DNA of 13,803 nucleotides, from assembly GCA_023435435.1 (NCBI GenBank), contig JAEYRW010000157.1, forward strand, positions 1-13,803, given 5' to 3'. The notes beneath the pieces were generated by a model. The model was given only the letters and a program-made list of their open reading frames with translations, made no database searches and was not told where the DNA came from. Of the stretch, positions 7,109 through 13,803 are shown in pieces. The first letter of the stretch is position 1, and each line of letters starts with the position of its first letter. Made by a program: the position numbers and the translations under genes. Source of the stretch: Bacillota bacterium. Lineage in GTDB: Bacteria > Bacillota > Clostridia > Christensenellales > Aristaeellaceae.

Positions 7109-7948
7109 CTATTTGTGCATGTAAAGGATGCCAAGCGTCCCTTCGCCGCAGTGGCTGGAGATGGTGCAGCCCGCGTGGGTGACAAGGATTTCCTCGAAGG
7201 GCTGGCAGGCCGCAATGACTGTGCGGACGGCCTCGACGGTCCCGTCCGGCACGCCGGAGTGGGTGATGAAGATCCGGCGAAGGTCGATGTCCCCGACCCC
7301 CTCGAGCCGCTCGCGCGCGTACTGCTCGAGACAGCGCACAAACGGGCCGCGGTACTTTCTGCCCACGCCCATTTTGCCGTCGCGCACCTCGATGCAGGGC
7401 CGGAGTTTCAGGATATTCGCGCCCAGCGCGGCAATGGCCGAGCAGCGGCCGCCCTTGCGCAGGTAATCGAGCCGGCTCACGAGAAAGCTCGCGTCCACAA
7501 GCGACGTCCGGGCCGCGAGGGTGGCCGCGATATGGGCCGCGTCCGCGCCCTCCCCGGCCATCTCGCAGGCCTTGAGCGCCAGAAGCGCCGAGCCCGTGGA
7601 GAGGTTCCTGGAATCGACGGGATAAACGGGCAACCCCTCGGCGGCGATCTGCGCGCTCTGCGGGCAGGCGCTCATTTCGCCTGAGATGTTAATGTGGACC
7701 ACGGCGTCCGCGTCCTTGAGGCAACCCTCGAAGAACGCGCGGTATTCCTCCGTGTTCACGGCGCTGGTCTTCGGCAAATCCCCGCCCGCCCCGACGTGGC
7801 GGTAGATGTCGTCGGGCACGATGTCCACCATGTCCTTGTAGTATCTTCCGCCCAGATTGACCGTCAGGGGCACCACTGAAATCGCGTAGCGCGCGAGCAG
7901 TTCGGGCGAAAGATCGTTCGTCGAGTCCACGGTGACCTTGATCCTCAT
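7109..7948 (-). CDS. DegV family fatty-acid-binding protein
   Basis: A 279-residue DegV/FakB-like protein. Family members bind a fatty acid and, where studied (FakB), present it to the kinase FakA for phosphorylation. Visible motifs are VDSTNDL (7-13), LPKTSAVN (58-65), VDSRNLSTG (111-119), LRKGGRCS and the C-terminal HCGEGTLGILY. Thr61 and His266 fall where lipid-carboxylate-contacting residues are expected. The usual ISSGLSGT loop is altered here to ISGEMSAC (88-95), so ligand preference may differ. No FakA is in the window. The ATG overlaps the beta-mannosidase stop as ATGA, which indicates coupling; it is the last gene before a terminator. Confidence 0.93.
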   Translation of the reverse strand: MRIKVTVDSTNDLSPELLARYAISVVPLTVNLGGRYYKDMVDIVPDDIYRHVGAGGDLPKTSAVNTEEYRAFFEGCLKDADAVVHINISGEMSACPQSAQIAAEGLPVYPVDSRNLSTGSALLALKACEMAGEGADAAHIAATLAARTSLVDASFLVSRLDYLRKGGRCSAIAALGANILKLRPCIEVRDGKMGVGRKYRGPFVRCLEQYARERLEGVGDIDLRRIFITHSGVPDGTVEAVRTVIAACQPFEEILVTHAGCTISSHCGEGTLGILYMHK

Positions 7949-10404
7949 TCGGCTTCGTCCCCCCGATCCGCAATGTCCCAGACGCTTCTGAGCCTGAGCG
8001 ATTCCGCCGCGCCGCGCAGAACCTTCACGCGCCGCTGACCCGCGTCCATGTCAAAGAAGTTGTCCGAAAGCAGCATGTCCGCATCGTCCGATTCGATCAT
8101 GACGCCCTTGGCGTAGGCGAGGGCGGTAACGACGATCTCGTCCCCCTCCGCCTTGGCCGACAGCGCGGGATTCTGGAAGGCAAAGTGTTTGGGCGCCACG
8201 AGCAGCACCGTCCCCCGGGAGACAGGCTCCTTTTCCATCCACAATTCATATGAGAGATACTCGGCGTGTATGTCCATGCCGTCAAACGTGAGCGTATCAA
8301 ACCAGTGGGCGGAAAGCGCCGGCACTTCGGCGCGCAGTTCGCCCGATTCGAGCACCTTCGAGCGCGCGTCCCGGCGCGCCCACTTGACCAGACAGGGAGC
8401 CTGCTTCATTGTCTCGTTGGAGATGTTGAAGCGCACGGTCTTTTCCACGGGCTTTTTGAGCTCGATGTTGACGTCCGGCCGCCCGGTCAATTCGCCCTCC
8501 TCGCACGCGGAGAGAAGAACCGGCGCGAAGAACCGCTTCTCGAAGTAGTGAAGCGCCTTCCAGCGGCCGTAATAGTCCACGGACGCCCAGGAGATGACCG
8601 GCCAGTTGTCGTTTAACTGCCACACGATGGCGCCCATGCAGCGGCCCCGGTTCCTGCGCCAGTGCTCCACGCCGTAGCGGATGGCGTCCGCCTGCAGCAT
8701 CTGGGAGGTGTAGACAAGGGACGCGAAATCCTTGGGATACAGGTACATCTGGGAGACGTATTTCATGATCTTGCCGTTGGCGGCAGCGTTTCTCTGATGC
8801 TTCTCCATGACGTAGGAAAACGCGTTGCGGTCTTTGGGCAATGTGAAGGACTCGATGGTGGGCATTGTGGGGTATGCCTGGAAGCCGAACTCCGAGGCGT
8901 AGCGAAAGTAGTGGTCCCGATAGGCGGTGAAGGGAAGCTCGCCGTGCCACACCATCCAGTAGTGGACGTCGCCGCGGTTTGCGTCGTTGGGATCATCGAA
9001 GCCGCCCGTGGAGGAGGGAGACGCCGGCCAGTAGAAGGTGTCGGGGGCCAGTTCCTTGAGCATCTTGGGGATAATGTACTCGTACATGCGGATGTACTCG
9101 CTCTTTTGCCTGGGCGAGGAGACCCAGACGCCCATGGCGGCGAACATTTCCATTTCATTGTTGCCGCACCAGAGAGCCAACGAGGGATGGTTCCGCAGCC
9201 GGAGGATGTTGTCGCGGAATTCCCCACGGATGTTTTCCTCGAACGCGTCCGTAAGCTCGTAGGAACCGCAGGCGAACATGAAGTCCTGCCACACCAGGAG
9301 CCCCAGCTCGTCGCACAGCTCGTAGAAATCGTCCCCCGGATAGTAGCCGCCGCCCCACACGCGCACGGAGTTGTGGTTGGCGAGCACCGCGTCCTCGAGA
9401 AGCCGCCGGGTGCGCGCCCGGGTCACCCGCGGGAGGATGGCGTCCTCGGGGATGTAGTCCGCGCCCATGGAAAACACGTCCACGCCGTTGACCCGCGCCG
9501 CGAAGGAGGAACCCCACTGATCCTTTTCGATGTGCATGGTGAGGGTGCGCAGACCGATCCTGGCATGGTAGCTGTCCAGGGCGCGCCCGTCGTCGGACCT
9601 GAGGGTGACGGCGACGTCGTAAAGGGGCTGATCGCCGTACCCATTGGGCCACCAGAGCTTCGGATTTTTAATTTCGATTTCGCCCGCGTCGGCATCCGTC
9701 TGAAAGAATTTCTCACCGTCGGGGGCGGTGATTTCCGCCTCGAAGCGGAGATCCGCCGAGGTGATGAATTCCGCCTCGGCCTCGATATTTACAAACACTT
9801 TGCCGCCCTCGTGGCGCTGGCGCACGTAGACGTTGTCGATCTTCGCCTCGTCGTAGCAGGCAATCTCAATGCTGCGCCAGATGCCGCAGTCGGGAAGCCG
9901 GATGCCCCAGTCCCAGCCGAACATACAGTGGGCCTTTCTTAAGTGCACGAAGCCGCGCATGGCGTCCGAGGAGCCCTCGTAGGGAGACTTTTCGTACGCT
10001 TCGCGGATGAATTTCGTGGGGGATTTAAAGAGGATTTCGATTTCGTTCTCCCCCGCCCGGAGGACGTCCGTCACGTCCACCTCCCACGCGCGGTGCATGT
10101 TGTCCGCGCGCAGCACGGTTTTGCCGTTGAGGCGCACGTCCGCGAGGGTATCGAGGCCTTCCATGCGCAGGAGCGCCAGATCGTGGCCCAGAAGCGATTC
10201 ATCGGCAAAAAACCCGCGCCTGTAAAGAAAATCGTTTTCCATCACGGGAAGGGCGGTTTCCTCATTGGCGCGGAAGTATGGGTCTTCGAGGTACCCGTTT
10301 TCGATGAGGTCGTTATAGACGGAGCCGGGCACGGTGGCGGGGACATTCGTCTGTCCGCCGATCACGTCGAGGGCCCAGCTTCCGTTGAGGGTCATCTTTC
10401 TCAT
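7945..10404 (-). CDS. GH2 beta-mannosidase, intracellular
   Basis: An 819-residue glycoside hydrolase family 2 enzyme, best matched to beta-mannosidases that release mannose from the non-reducing ends of beta-mannosides or short mannan/N-glycan fragments. It opens with the jelly-roll sugar-binding domain (NGSW near 7-10, VPATVPGSVYNDL, GWDWG at 163-167). The beta-sandwich follows, then the TIM barrel with VRVWGGGYY (347-355). The acid/base is Glu417 in CGNNEME and the nucleophile is Glu505 in SEFGFQAYP. The hallmark WQLNDNWPVISW is at 595-606. There is no signal peptide, so substrates must be imported. AGGGGG lies 7 bases before the ATG at 10404 and overlaps the upstream stop codon. Length fits the family. 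No transporter or other glycan enzyme is adjacent, which is unusual for such a gene. Confidence 0.93.
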   Translation of the reverse strand: MRKMTLNGSWALDVIGGQTNVPATVPGSVYNDLIENGYLEDPYFRANEETALPVMENDFLYRRGFFADESLLGHDLALLRMEGLDTLADVRLNGKTVLRADNMHRAWEVDVTDVLRAGENEIEILFKSPTKFIREAYEKSPYEGSSDAMRGFVHLRKAHCMFGWDWGIRLPDCGIWRSIEIACYDEAKIDNVYVRQRHEGGKVFVNIEAEAEFITSADLRFEAEITAPDGEKFFQTDADAGEIEIKNPKLWWPNGYGDQPLYDVAVTLRSDDGRALDSYHARIGLRTLTMHIEKDQWGSSFAARVNGVDVFSMGADYIPEDAILPRVTRARTRRLLEDAVLANHNSVRVWGGGYYPGDDFYELCDELGLLVWQDFMFACGSYELTDAFEENIRGEFRDNILRLRNHPSLALWCGNNEMEMFAAMGVWVSSPRQKSEYIRMYEYIIPKMLKELAPDTFYWPASPSSTGGFDDPNDANRGDVHYWMVWHGELPFTAYRDHYFRYASEFGFQAYPTMPTIESFTLPKDRNAFSYVMEKHQRNAAANGKIMKYVSQMYLYPKDFASLVYTSQMLQADAIRYGVEHWRRNRGRCMGAIVWQLNDNWPVISWASVDYYGRWKALHYFEKRFFAPVLLSACEEGELTGRPDVNIELKKPVEKTVRFNISNETMKQAPCLVKWARRDARSKVLESGELRAEVPALSAHWFDTLTFDGMDIHAEYLSYELWMEKEPVSRGTVLLVAPKHFAFQNPALSAKAEGDEIVVTALAYAKGVMIESDDADMLLSDNFFDMDAGQRRVKVLRGAAESLRLRSVWDIADRGDEAE

Positions 10405-10415
10405 GTCTTTTCCCC

Positions 10416-10853
10416 CTATTCGATGGCGATGAGCCGCACGCTATCCGCGTCCTTCTGGCGGGAAAGTTCGTCCAGCAGCTGGTCGATGGATTCCGTAACG
10501 TTTTGAAGGTCGATGGACACGGTGACGGACGCCTTCCCGTTGATGGGCAGGCTCTGGGTGATGGTCAAAACGCTGGCCCCGCAGGCGGAAATGACGCCAA
10601 GCACCTTGGAAAGCGCGCCCGGTTCGTGGGTCAGGAGCATGGAAAGCACGGCCTTGCGGCCCACGGCCAGTTCCGTGGGCTCCAGAATCTTGTCCTTGTA
10701 CTTGTAGTATGTGCTGCGGGAGATGCCCGCCTGCTTCACCGCCTCGCTCACCTGTGCGCACTGGCCGGATTCAATCAGCCTGCGCGCGAACACCACCTTG
10801 TGGAAGAAGTCCGGGAGCGCGTTTTTCTCGACAATCAGATACCCCTTCAGCAT
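10416..10853 (-). CDS. PheB-like ACT domain protein
   Basis: A 145-residue protein of the PheB/UPF0735 ACT family. The N-terminal half holds a helix-turn-helix-like segment (VSEAVKQAGISRSTYYKYKDKI, about 35-56). The C-terminal half is an ACT domain (about 67-145) that begins AVLSMLLTHEPGALSKVL and contains ITQSLPINGKASVTVSID. ACT domains usually bind amino acids; PheB of Bacillus subtilis is the closest protein I recognise, and its role is poorly defined. The start at 10853 has GAGG about 6 bases upstream and gives the family length. The frame stays open upstream to 11732 but that part is a shadow. It lies 11 bases from both neighbours in a compact operon and is not beside a homoserine dehydrogenase or prephenate dehydratase, where it is often found. 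Confidence 0.92.
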   Translation of the reverse strand: MLKGYLIVEKNALPDFFHKVVFARRLIESGQCAQVSEAVKQAGISRSTYYKYKDKILEPTELAVGRKAVLSMLLTHEPGALSKVLGVISACGASVLTITQSLPINGKASVTVSIDLQNVTESIDQLLDELSRQKDADSVRLIAIE

Positions 10854-10864
10854 ATTGCACCTCG

Positions 10865-11344
10865 TCAGCCAACCTTTTTGAGAATCGCGGACGCGAGGAA
10901 ACCCACCGCCGCGCCCGTCAAGACGCCCGCCACCGCGAGCGTGGGAAGATAATACATCAGTCCCGGCGTGCGCGCGATGACCGCCGCCGCCAGAAGCTGC
11001 CCCATGTTGTGCGAAAGCCCGCCCGCCGCGGAAACGCCCACGGCGGAAAACTTCTTCGTCCATTTGAGAAGCGCCATGATGAGAAGCGCCAGAAAGCCGC
11101 CCGAAAACGCGTAGATCACCGCCGAAAGCGAGCCGAACAGGAAGTTTGACAAGAGCACCCGCGCGAGGAGCACCCCCGCCGCCTTCTTCCAGCCGTACAG
11201 GTACAGCGCGAGCAGCGTGGCGATGTTGGCCAGCCCCAGCTTTACCCCGGGCACGGCGACGTCCGGAATCAGGAGAAATTCGAGCCAGGCGACGATCAGC
11301 CCCGCCGCCGTGAGCATGGAAAGCCGCGTCAAGTCCTTTTTCAT
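10865..11344 (-). CDS. Gx transporter family protein (EetB-like)
   Basis: A 159-residue integral membrane protein of the family labelled heptaprenyl diphosphate synthase component I / Gx transporter. About five hydrophobic segments are visible (near 9-26, 36-52, 55-94, 100-124 and 128-155). Conserved family stretches include VPGVKLGLANIATLLALY and GGLSHNMGQLLAAA. It resembles a substrate-binding ECF S component more than an enzyme. In the Listeria extracellular electron transfer locus a protein of this family (EetB, from memory) sits beside a NusG-domain-II protein, as it does here. The ATG follows the upstream TAG with no gap, so translation is coupled. The older name, prenyl diphosphate synthase component, should not be taken as its function; its cargo is unknown. 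Confidence 0.92.
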   Translation of the reverse strand: MKKDLTRLSMLTAAGLIVAWLEFLLIPDVAVPGVKLGLANIATLLALYLYGWKKAAGVLLARVLLSNFLFGSLSAVIYAFSGGFLALLIMALLKWTKKFSAVGVSAAGGLSHNMGQLLAAAVIARTPGLMYYLPTLAVAGVLTGAAVGFLASAILKKVG

Positions 11345-11686
11345 CTATTGCAACACCGCGTCGAGCGCGTCCTCTCCCGTCAAAACCACGGACACCCGGT
11401 TGGGCAGGCACACGATGGACTCGCCCGCGAGACTGATCTCGCCCATATGAACACAAATCTGGTCCCGGCAGTCGGACGAGACGACCCGCGCCGCGCCGTC
11501 CTCCACCTGAACCGTCACGCCGTTTACCGCAAACGTGCCCGAATCCGCGAGAGCGCACTGCCAGACGAGGGCGCCGTCCGCGTAGACCTCGGCCTGGGCG
11601 GCCTCTTTGTCGGGCCGGGTCACAAAAAAAGCGATGAAGCCCGCCAGCGCCAGGGCGAGGATCAGCAGAATGTCGTTTCGCTTCAT
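11345..11686 (-). CDS. NusG domain II-containing protein (EetA-like)
   Basis: A 113-residue membrane-anchored protein: one N-terminal transmembrane helix (about 6-22) and an extracytoplasmic NusG-II beta domain. The domain carries the family signature SSDCRDQICVHMG...SIVCLPNRV with Cys73, Cys78 and Cys93. It is not a transcription factor despite the name. Proteins of this family (EetA in Listeria, from memory) pair with the Gx transporter and ApbE in flavin-based electron-transfer loci. The start at 11686 is chosen over 11725 because GGAGG lies 6 bases upstream and the longer start would overlap the promoter. It is the first gene of a five-gene unit and is divergent from apbE. The three cysteines may bind a cofactor or form a disulfide, which is inference. 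Confidence 0.92.
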   Translation of the reverse strand: MKRNDILLILALALAGFIAFFVTRPDKEAAQAEVYADGALVWQCALADSGTFAVNGVTVQVEDGAARVVSSDCRDQICVHMGEISLAGESIVCLPNRVSVVLTGEDALDAVLQ

Positions 11687-11692
11687 GAAAAA

Positions 11693-11697
11693 CCTCC
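11693..11697 (-). promoter_or_regulatory. Ribosome binding site of the NusG-II gene
   Basis: Minus-strand GGAGG lies 6 bases before the ATG at 11686. It decides the start codon and almost coincides with the predicted transcript start, so the leader is very short. Confidence 0.75.
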
Positions 11698-11703
11698 GCA
11701 TCC

Positions 11704-11732
11704 ATTTTACCGCATTGTCGATCATATTTCAA
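11704..11732 (-). promoter_or_regulatory. Promoter of the five-gene NusG-II/Gx/ACT/mannosidase/DegV unit
   Basis: A minus-strand -35 TTGAAA (11727-11732) and -10 TAAAAT (11704-11709) are spaced by exactly 17 bases; each differs from consensus at one position. Transcription should start near 11697, only about 11 bases before the ATG at 11686. Confidence 0.72.
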
Positions 11733-11760
11733 TTGTATAATTTCCGTTATGTGGTATACT
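11733..11760 (+). promoter_or_regulatory. Extended -10 promoter of apbE
   Basis: The plus-strand -10 TATACT (11755-11760) is preceded by TGG, an extended -10 (TGn). A weak -35 TTGTAT (11733-11738) lies 16 bases upstream and directly abuts the -35 of the opposite promoter. Transcription should start near 11767, which would leave the ATG at 11767 without a leader and supports the later TTG start. Confidence 0.65.
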
Positions 11761-11780
11761 TAGTTAATGAGATTTCCGGA

Positions 11781-11786
11781 AAGGGG
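11781..11786 (+). promoter_or_regulatory. Ribosome binding site supporting a TTG start for apbE
   Basis: AAGGGG ends 7 bases before TTG at 11794. The ATG at 11767 has no purine-rich site before it. Confidence 0.65.
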
Positions 11787-11793
11787 CTCTTTT

Positions 11794-12780
11794 TTGAAAA
11801 AAGCGGTTGTTTTTCCATTGATTTTTCTCCTGGCGCTGCTCGCGGGCTGTGAAAAGCAAAGCGCGCAGAGCGTTCAGGAGACATATCTCGACCTGTTTGA
11901 CACCGTGACCACCCTCACGGTCTACGCGGCGGACGAAGCGGACGTTTCGCGGATCGTTGAGGATCGTTATGCCCGCCTCAACGACGTCTTCGACGCCTAT
12001 GCGCCCCACGAGGGCATTGACGGGCTTTATCAGCTCAACGGCGCGGGCGGAGAGTGGGCAAATGTCGACCCGGATCTTTTGAACCTGATCCTCCTTTGCC
12101 GTTCGTGGCGCGACATTGCGCCGGAACTGGACGTGACGCGCGGGGCGCTGTTTGAAATCTGGCGCGCGTTCAGGGACGGCGAGCGGGACCTGCCTGCCGA
12201 TGAAGAGCTTTCCGCCGCCTACGCCCACGGCGGCTGGGAGAACGTGGAGATTGACGAGGCGGGCTCCCGCGTGCGGCTTCTCGACCCTGACATGCGCATC
12301 GATCTGGGCGCGGTGGCCAAGGGCTATTCCGCCGGAAAGCTGGCAGAGGCCCTCGAAGCCGCGGGCTATGACAGTTACATCATCGACGCGGGCGGGAACG
12401 TGGTGACCGGCGCGCGCGAAAACCCGTTCGTGATCGGGGTCACCAACCCGCGCGGGGACGGACTTGTGCTTAAGCTTTCCATGGAAAACATGGCCGCCGT
12501 GACGAGCGGCGACTACCAGAGGTACCGGGAGCTGGACGGCGTGCGCTATCATCACATCATCGACACCGCGACCTTATTCCCTGCGGATCACGGGATCGCC
12601 CAGGTAACGGTCATTTCCCCCGATTCCGCGTACGCTGACTTTCTCTCGACGACGATCTTTCTCATGGATTACGATGCGGGCCGCGCCTTTGCGGACGAAA
12701 ACGGGCTTTCCGTCATCTGGGTAACGGACGGGGGCGAGGTTCTGGCGACGGACGGCGCACAGCAGATGGCGGTGAATTGA
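11794..12780 (+). CDS. apbE: FAD:protein FMN transferase, lipoprotein (ApbE)
   Basis: ApbE moves FMN from FAD onto a Thr or Ser of target proteins such as Rnf/Nqr subunits or surface flavoproteins, with Mg2+. From the TTG start it is 328 residues with a lipoprotein signal: KK, a hydrophobic core, then the lipobox LAGC (Cys19), so it acts outside the membrane. Family motifs are DLGAVAKGYSAG (170-181), IDAGGNV (197-203), GVTNPRGDG, TSGDYQRY and HHIID (253-257); the metal-binding-type segment ADFLSTT is near 281-287. The usual HIIDPxTGxP here reads HIIDTATLFP. A longer ATG start at 11767 would add nine residues but has no ribosome site. It is divergent from the EetA/EetB-like genes and directly followed by the LCP gene. 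No flavinylation target is in the window. Confidence 0.95.
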   Translation: MKKAVVFPLIFLLALLAGCEKQSAQSVQETYLDLFDTVTTLTVYAADEADVSRIVEDRYARLNDVFDAYAPHEGIDGLYQLNGAGGEWANVDPDLLNLILLCRSWRDIAPELDVTRGALFEIWRAFRDGERDLPADEELSAAYAHGGWENVEIDEAGSRVRLLDPDMRIDLGAVAKGYSAGKLAEALEAAGYDSYIIDAGGNVVTGARENPFVIGVTNPRGDGLVLKLSMENMAAVTSGDYQRYRELDGVRYHHIIDTATLFPADHGIAQVTVISPDSAYADFLSTTIFLMDYDAGRAFADENGLSVIWVTDGGEVLATDGAQQMAVN

Positions 12781-13785
12781 TTGTACTATGAAGAGGAGCG
12801 CAGGCCACGGCGGCACGTGCGCAGACGGCGGAGCTGTCTTGGGCTTCTGATCGGGTTTTTTATGAGACTCCTGTTTTTGGCGCTGTTCCTCGCGTTCCTG
12901 GCGGGGGTGGTGCTCTATGCGCTGCCCGTGGGGCTTTTTATGGTCGAGCCGGAGGCGGACCTCTCCCCCGCGGACGATCTGCCCACCAACCGGATCAACG
13001 TTCTGCTTCTGGGCGTCGACAAGCTCTCCGACGGAGTGCAGCGGTCCGACACCATTATCGTCGCCACCGTCGGCTACGACGCCTTCAAGCTCACCTCCGT
13101 CATGCGCGACACCATGGTGGACATTCCCGGCCACGGGCGGCAGAAGGTGAACGCGGCCTACGCCTACGGCGGGGCGGACCTCACCATGCGCACTCTCAAC
13201 GAAAACTTCGGCCTGAACATCACCAAGTATGCGGTGGTGGATTTTACGACCCTCGCGGGGCTCGTCAATGCCATCGGGGGCGTGGACATTGAAATTACCC
13301 AGAAGGAACAGGCCGAAATCAACAAAAACGTTTACAACGCGCGCAAGGTGTTCAAAAGCGCGGGCTATACCGCCGCCGACACCAGTGCCGTTGACCTCGA
13401 TTTCTCGAACGCCGACGCGGAAGGATATGTCCTCGCGCACCTGGACGGCATCCAGGCGCTGGGCTACGCGCGCATTCGGCACATCGATTCGGACATCACC
13501 CGCACCTACCGCCAGCGCAAGCTCCTCAACGCCGCCCTTCAGCAGTTCCGCACCCAGTGGTATAACCCCTTCACCCTCTACCGTCTCGCGGACGCCGCGT
13601 TTTCTGGCATCGACACCAACATGAACACCCTGGAGATCCTCTCCGTGGGGATGAAGGCCGCCGTCCGCCCCGAGGCCGAGCAGCTCCGCCTGCCCGTCGA
13701 CGGCTCCTTCTCCGACAACGGCTCCGCGCTCACCAACGTGGACTACGACGCCAACCGCGCCGCCTTCGTGGCGTTCGCCTACTGA
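12781..13785 (+). CDS. LytR-CpsA-Psr (LCP) family protein
   Basis: A 334-residue membrane-anchored LCP protein. Such enzymes transfer undecaprenyl-phosphate-linked polymers (teichoic acids, capsule or other glycans) onto peptidoglycan. A very basic cytosolic N-terminus (RRPRRHVRRRR) precedes one transmembrane helix (about 19-48). The extracytoplasmic LCP domain shows QRSDTIIV (87-94), SVMRDTMVDIP (106-116), NAAYAYGG (124-131), VVDFTTLAGLVNAIGGVDIEI (152-172) and YARIRHIDSDITRTYRQRKLLNA (229-251), which include the arginines and aspartates expected to bind the lipid pyrophosphate. The TTG start directly follows the apbE TGA; GGTGA is 5-6 bases before it. A start at the internal ATG (12862) would cut into the membrane helix. 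It is probably co-transcribed with apbE, with no clear functional link. Confidence 0.95.
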   Translation: MYYEEERRPRRHVRRRRSCLGLLIGFFMRLLFLALFLAFLAGVVLYALPVGLFMVEPEADLSPADDLPTNRINVLLLGVDKLSDGVQRSDTIIVATVGYDAFKLTSVMRDTMVDIPGHGRQKVNAAYAYGGADLTMRTLNENFGLNITKYAVVDFTTLAGLVNAIGGVDIEITQKEQAEINKNVYNARKVFKSAGYTAADTSAVDLDFSNADAEGYVLAHLDGIQALGYARIRHIDSDITRTYRQRKLLNAALQQFRTQWYNPFTLYRLADAAFSGIDTNMNTLEILSVGMKAAVRPEAEQLRLPVDGSFSDNGSALTNVDYDANRAAFVAFAY

Positions 13786-13803
13786 GGAGAGGGGCGGAAA
13801 CGC
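13786..13803 (+). promoter_or_regulatory. Shine-Dalgarno-like site for a gene beyond the window
   Basis: GGAGAGGGG directly follows the LCP stop codon. It suggests another plus-strand gene starts at or just past the window edge, continuing the apbE-LCP unit. No start codon is visible. Confidence 0.45.

Noticed and set aside
10854..11732. Long upstream extension of the ACT protein as a fusion
   Set aside because: The extra 290 codons are an out-of-frame shadow of the NusG-II and Gx transporter genes; the ACT protein has its own start and ribosome site and the normal family length.
11764..12555. A 263-codon minus-strand frame opposite apbE
   Set aside because: apbE is unmistakable on the plus strand with lipobox and catalytic motifs; the antisense frame has no domain and no ribosome site.
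13375..13395. Possible FMN acceptor motif in the LCP protein (ADTSAVD)
   Set aside because: It lacks the Gly-Ala core and the spacing of known ApbE acceptor motifs, and LCP proteins are not known flavoproteins.

Overview
The window looks like chromosomal DNA of a GC-rich, probably anaerobic member of the Bacillota (class Clostridia). The reasons are the paired GlgC/GlgD ADP-glucose pyrophosphorylase subunits, PadR plus a DUF1700/DUF4097-type protein, a DegV protein, a PheB-like ACT protein, a NusG-domain-II/Gx-transporter pair and an LCP protein, together with purine-rich Shine-Dalgarno sites and sigma-A-like promoters. No genus can be assigned from the sequence. Coding density is very high and no gap exceeds 300 bases. 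I see no tRNA, rRNA, CRISPR array, insertion sequence or phage gene.

Layout. (1) 31-5498, minus strand: a glycogen operon glgC-glgD-glgA followed by a CbbX/SpoVK-like AAA+ ATPase. It has a candidate promoter upstream of glgC and ends in a very strong intrinsic terminator. GlgC starts the pathway (ADP-glucose synthesis), GlgD is the non-catalytic partner, and GlgA polymerises. GlgA carries an unusual 87-residue tail rich in Ala, Pro and Lys. (2) 5520-7030, minus strand: a two-gene PadR/DUF4097 unit with a textbook promoter, a candidate PadR operator sitting over the -10 region, and its own terminator. The DUF4097 protein has a strikingly regular 19-residue repeat and no membrane segment. (3) 7062-11732, minus strand: a tightly packed five-gene unit in the transcription order NusG-domain-II lipid-anchored/membrane protein, Gx transporter, PheB-like ACT protein, GH2 beta-mannosidase, DegV, closed by a terminator. 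(4) 11733-13803, plus strand: divergent apbE (FMN transferase lipoprotein) followed directly by an LCP cell-wall ligase, both apparently starting with TTG. A further gene probably follows beyond the window, since a Shine-Dalgarno-like site lies at its right edge.

The most notable context is the divergent junction at 11.7 kb. The NusG-II protein and the Gx transporter resemble EetA and EetB of the Listeria flavin-based extracellular electron transfer locus, and they face an ApbE flavin transferase across two promoters whose -35 elements abut. No flavinylated acceptor and no Ndh2 are in the window, so this looks like a reduced or dispersed flavinylation/electron-transfer module. Nothing here is proof of a new system. 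The best leads are this module, the GlgA tail together with the AAA+ neighbour, and the soluble 19-residue-repeat DUF4097 protein.
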